This document shows, in pieces, positions 6,180 through 7,856 of a stretch of DNA of 7,856 nt. Every line of letters starts with the position of its first letter. Position 1 is the stretch's first letter. The position numbers and the translations under genes were made by a program. The DNA comes from Bradyrhizobium sp. (GTDB lineage: Bacteria > Pseudomonadota > Alphaproteobacteria > Rhizobiales > Xanthobacteraceae), in contig JAQGKJ010000267.1 in assembly GCA_028290165.1 (NCBI GenBank), forward strand, positions 1 to 7,856, written 5' to 3'. The notes beneath the pieces are model-generated. The model saw only the letters and a list, made by a program, of their open reading frames with translations, was not told the origin of the DNA and searched no databases.

Positions 6180-6208
6180 ATTATCAGATTTGGCAATTTT
6201 CTAAAGTG
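6180..6208 (-). promoter_or_regulatory. Candidate promoter region for the DUF2231 gene
   Basis: In an AT-rich patch of otherwise GC-rich DNA, the minus strand reads GATAAT (6185 down to 6180), five of six bases of a -10 consensus, about 95 bp upstream of the ATG at 6080. No good -35 hexamer is found at 16-18 bp spacing, so this is weak. A 6-bp hairpin CGCGCA/TGCGCG (6120-6135) would lie in the leader. Confidence 0.25.
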
Positions 6209-6265
6209 CCGAAATGTCCGGCTTCAGGGTCTGGGCCAAATGTCAGATACCTGGGCGCTATCTCC

Positions 6266-6286
6266 GCCTCGCCGGCAGGGCGAGGC
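6266..6286 (-). terminator. GC-rich hairpin after the histidine kinase gene
   Basis: GCCTCGCC (6266-6273) and GGCGAGGC (6279-6286) form an 8-bp perfect stem with a 5-nt loop. It lies 29 bp beyond the kinase stop, the expected place for a terminator. No T-run follows on the minus strand, so termination by this hairpin alone is unproven. Confidence 0.4.
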
Positions 6287-6315
6287 ATCCGCCAGCGGCA
6301 TCTTCCGGAGCGCCT

Positions 6316-7856
6316 TCACGCCATCGCCATCGCGAACACCACTTCGATCAGCGTGCCCGAATGCGGCGCGGTCTTGATGTGGAATTGCGCGCGGTTGGCT
6401 TCGGCCAGCGCCTTGGTCAGGCACAGGCTGACCCCGCTGTCGGGGGCCTGGTCCGGGGGGACTTGGGTCCGGAACGGCTCCATCGCGGCGGCGACCTCGT
6501 TGTCGTTCAGTCCGTGGCCGGTATCGCGGACCCGCAACACCACCTCGCCGAAATCCGACAGCGCGGTGGAGACGATGACCTGGCCGCCGGCGTTCGCAAG
6601 ATGGATCGAGTTGGCGATCAGGTTCAGCGTGATCTGCCGCAACGCGTGGGCGTCGGCGAGCACCGGCCGCAAGCCCTGCGCCAGCGAGGTGCGGATGATG
6701 ATGCGCTCGCGGTTGGCCTGCGGCTGCATCGCCGCGACGCAGCTCTCGACGACCTCGTTGAGGTTCTGGCTGGCGAACACGAGGTCGAGCTTGCCGGTCT
6801 CGATCCGCGACAGCTCGAGCAGGTCGTTGATGATGGCGATCACGCGCTCGCCGGAACTGCGGATGTCCTTCATGTATTCGACATAGCGCTCGCCGAGCGC
6901 GCCGAAGCGTTCGCCGATCATCACCCCGGCAAAGCCGATGATGGCGTTGAGCGGCGTGCGGACCTCGTGACTGATCCGCGCTAGCAGGTCGGCCTTGGCG
7001 TTCGCGGCGCGGTCGGCGAGCCGGCGCGCCTGCTGCAGCTCGCTTTCGCTTTTCCTGCTCTGCGACTGGTCGCGGAACACCGCGAAGAAATTCGCACCCC
7101 CGGGCCGGGTCCGCCCCATCGTCATCGACAGCGGGATCAGCCCGCCCCCGCGGACGCGGCCGAGCACCTCGCGGCCGTGATCGATCTGGCTGGCGATGTC
7201 GGCGCCCTTGAGGCCCTCGACATAGTCGCGGACCGCGCGCTGGCTTTCCGGCGCGAACAGCTGGGCCAGATTGCGTTGCACGAGCTCGGCGCCGTCATAG
7301 CCGAACAACGCCTCCGCGCTGCGGTTGCAGCAATTGAGGTTGCCCTCGCCGTCGAACATCACGATGCCATCGGCCATGGTATCGAGAATGGCGCCGAGTT
7401 CCTCGGCATTGGCGTGGCCGGCCGGCGACGCCGCCGGTGCCGATGCTGCAAGCGCCGGCGCGATCGCGGCGGCTGCCTGGGCGCTGTCGCTCCCTCGGCC
7501 CGAAAAGATCAGGGCCAGCGCGGGATCGCCGTCCCATGCGATGGTGTAGAGACGCGCGTCGGCTCCCGGCGATGGCGGTTGATCCGGCGACGATGCGGCG
7601 GCGGAAATCGTCACCGGCGTGCCGGTGTCCGATGTGCTGCTGGCGGTCGAGACGCCGGCCTCGACATAGAGCGCGTCGAGACCCCCGGCCTCCTGCAGGT
7701 CATGCAGGTCGCGATAGCCGATGGCTTCCAGAAATGCGGGGTTGGCGTAGAGCAGCCGGTCGAGCCGGTAAATCAGCACGCCGACCGGCAACAGATCCAG
7801 CAGCGCCTTGTCGCGGCGGGCCTCGCCGCGCGGGGGCTGCTCGGGCGGCGCCAGCC
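6316..7856 (-). CDS. PAS-containing sensor histidine kinase, PdhS/PleC/DivJ-like, N-terminus outside window
   Basis: This is the C-terminal part of a sensor kinase; the frame is open to the right edge with no start in view. The codon at 7791 is an internal Leu TTG; residues are numbered from it. Seen: a PAS-like segment (about 1-97, with YANPAFLEAIGY), an Ala/Pro/Ser-rich linker (100-128), a second PAS domain (about 130-245, with ILDTMADGIVMFDGEG), a short helical linker (246-268), the HisKA box ARISHEVRTPLNAIIGF (271-287, phospho-acceptor His275), an N-box region RQITLNLIANSIHL (385-398), a G1 box RDTGHGL (422-428) and MEPF (437-440). The last glycine box reads SGVSLCLTKALAEAN (452-466) where GxGLGL-type sequences are usual. 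HisKA and ATPase wording resembles the PdhS/PleC/DivJ kinases that control cell cycle and polarity in Rhizobiales. There is no receiver domain. The partner regulator and signal are unknown. No membrane span is seen in the visible part. Confidence 0.92.
   Translation of the reverse strand, partial: LAPPEQPPRGEARRDKALLDLLPVGVLIYRLDRLLYANPAFLEAIGYRDLHDLQEAGGLDALYVEAGVSTASSTSDTGTPVTISAAASSPDQPPSPGADARLYTIAWDGDPALALIFSGRGSDSAQAAAAIAPALAASAPAASPAGHANAEELGAILDTMADGIVMFDGEGNLNCCNRSAEALFGYDGAELVQRNLAQLFAPESQRAVRDYVEGLKGADIASQIDHGREVLGRVRGGGLIPLSMTMGRTRPGGANFFAVFRDQSQSRKSESELQQARRLADRAANAKADLLARISHEVRTPLNAIIGFAGVMIGERFGALGERYVEYMKDIRSSGERVIAIINDLLELSRIETGKLDLVFASQNLNEVVESCVAAMQPQANRERIIIRTSLAQGLRPVLADAHALRQITLNLIANSIHLANAGGQVIVSTALSDFGEVVLRVRDTGHGLNDNEVAAAMEPFRTQVPPDQAPDSGVSLCLTKALAEANRAQFHIKTAPHSGTLIEVVFAMAMA

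Noticed and set aside
6062..6984. Plus-strand frames opposite the histidine kinase
   Set aside because: Low-complexity translations typical of the complement of a GC-rich gene; the kinase boxes lie on the minus strand.
1..7856. CRISPR array, insertion sequence or prophage
   Set aside because: No regularly spaced direct repeats, transposase, integrase or terminal inverted repeats were seen on reading through.

Overview
The window looks like chromosomal DNA of a GC-rich alphaproteobacterium, most likely of the Bradyrhizobium/Rhodopseudomonas/Nitrobacter group. The basis is the high GC content (some 60-base rows of the hydrolase and amidohydrolase genes count about 70% by hand), a PdhS/PleC/DivJ-style histidine kinase, and a palindromic intergenic element of a kind I associate with these genomes. 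The species is not determined. No rRNA, tRNA, CRISPR array, transposase or integrase is visible.

Layout: (1) 33-830 (+), an alpha/beta hydrolase whose nucleophile serine position reads glycine. (2) 820-1620 (-), a nucleoside phosphorylase-family protein that overlaps the hydrolase tail to tail. (3) 1663-2322 (+), a class I SAM-dependent methyltransferase divergent from the phosphorylase, followed by the frameshifted remains of a small cysteine-rich GDCCVxC-type zinc-ribbon gene (about 2336-2515). (4) 2667-3956 (+), a Tat-exported metal-dependent amidohydrolase/deacetylase. (5) 4162-5268 (-), an exported alpha/beta hydrolase of the homoserine O-acetyltransferase (MetX-like) fold, separated from the amidohydrolase by a convergent gap with a strong 11-bp palindrome. 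(6) 5269-5633, a gene-poor gap with a 14-bp palindrome and three successive hairpins. (7) 5634-6080 (-), a DUF2231 membrane protein. (8) 6316-7856 (-), the C-terminal part of a PAS-containing sensor histidine kinase that runs off the right edge.

The genes do not form one operon or one clear pathway; strands alternate and most neighbours are convergent or divergent. The block from about 840 to 2640 has visibly lower GC than its flanks (about 57% in sampled rows). It carries the phosphorylase, the methyltransferase and the decayed zinc-ribbon gene, which suggests a small acquired segment now being eroded. I did not find a convincing new multi-gene system. The points most worth a second look are the serine-less hydrolase, the frameshifted GDCCVxC remnant with a TGA at or near a conserved cysteine, the hairpin cluster at 5416-5494, and the two exported hydrolases that end facing each other.
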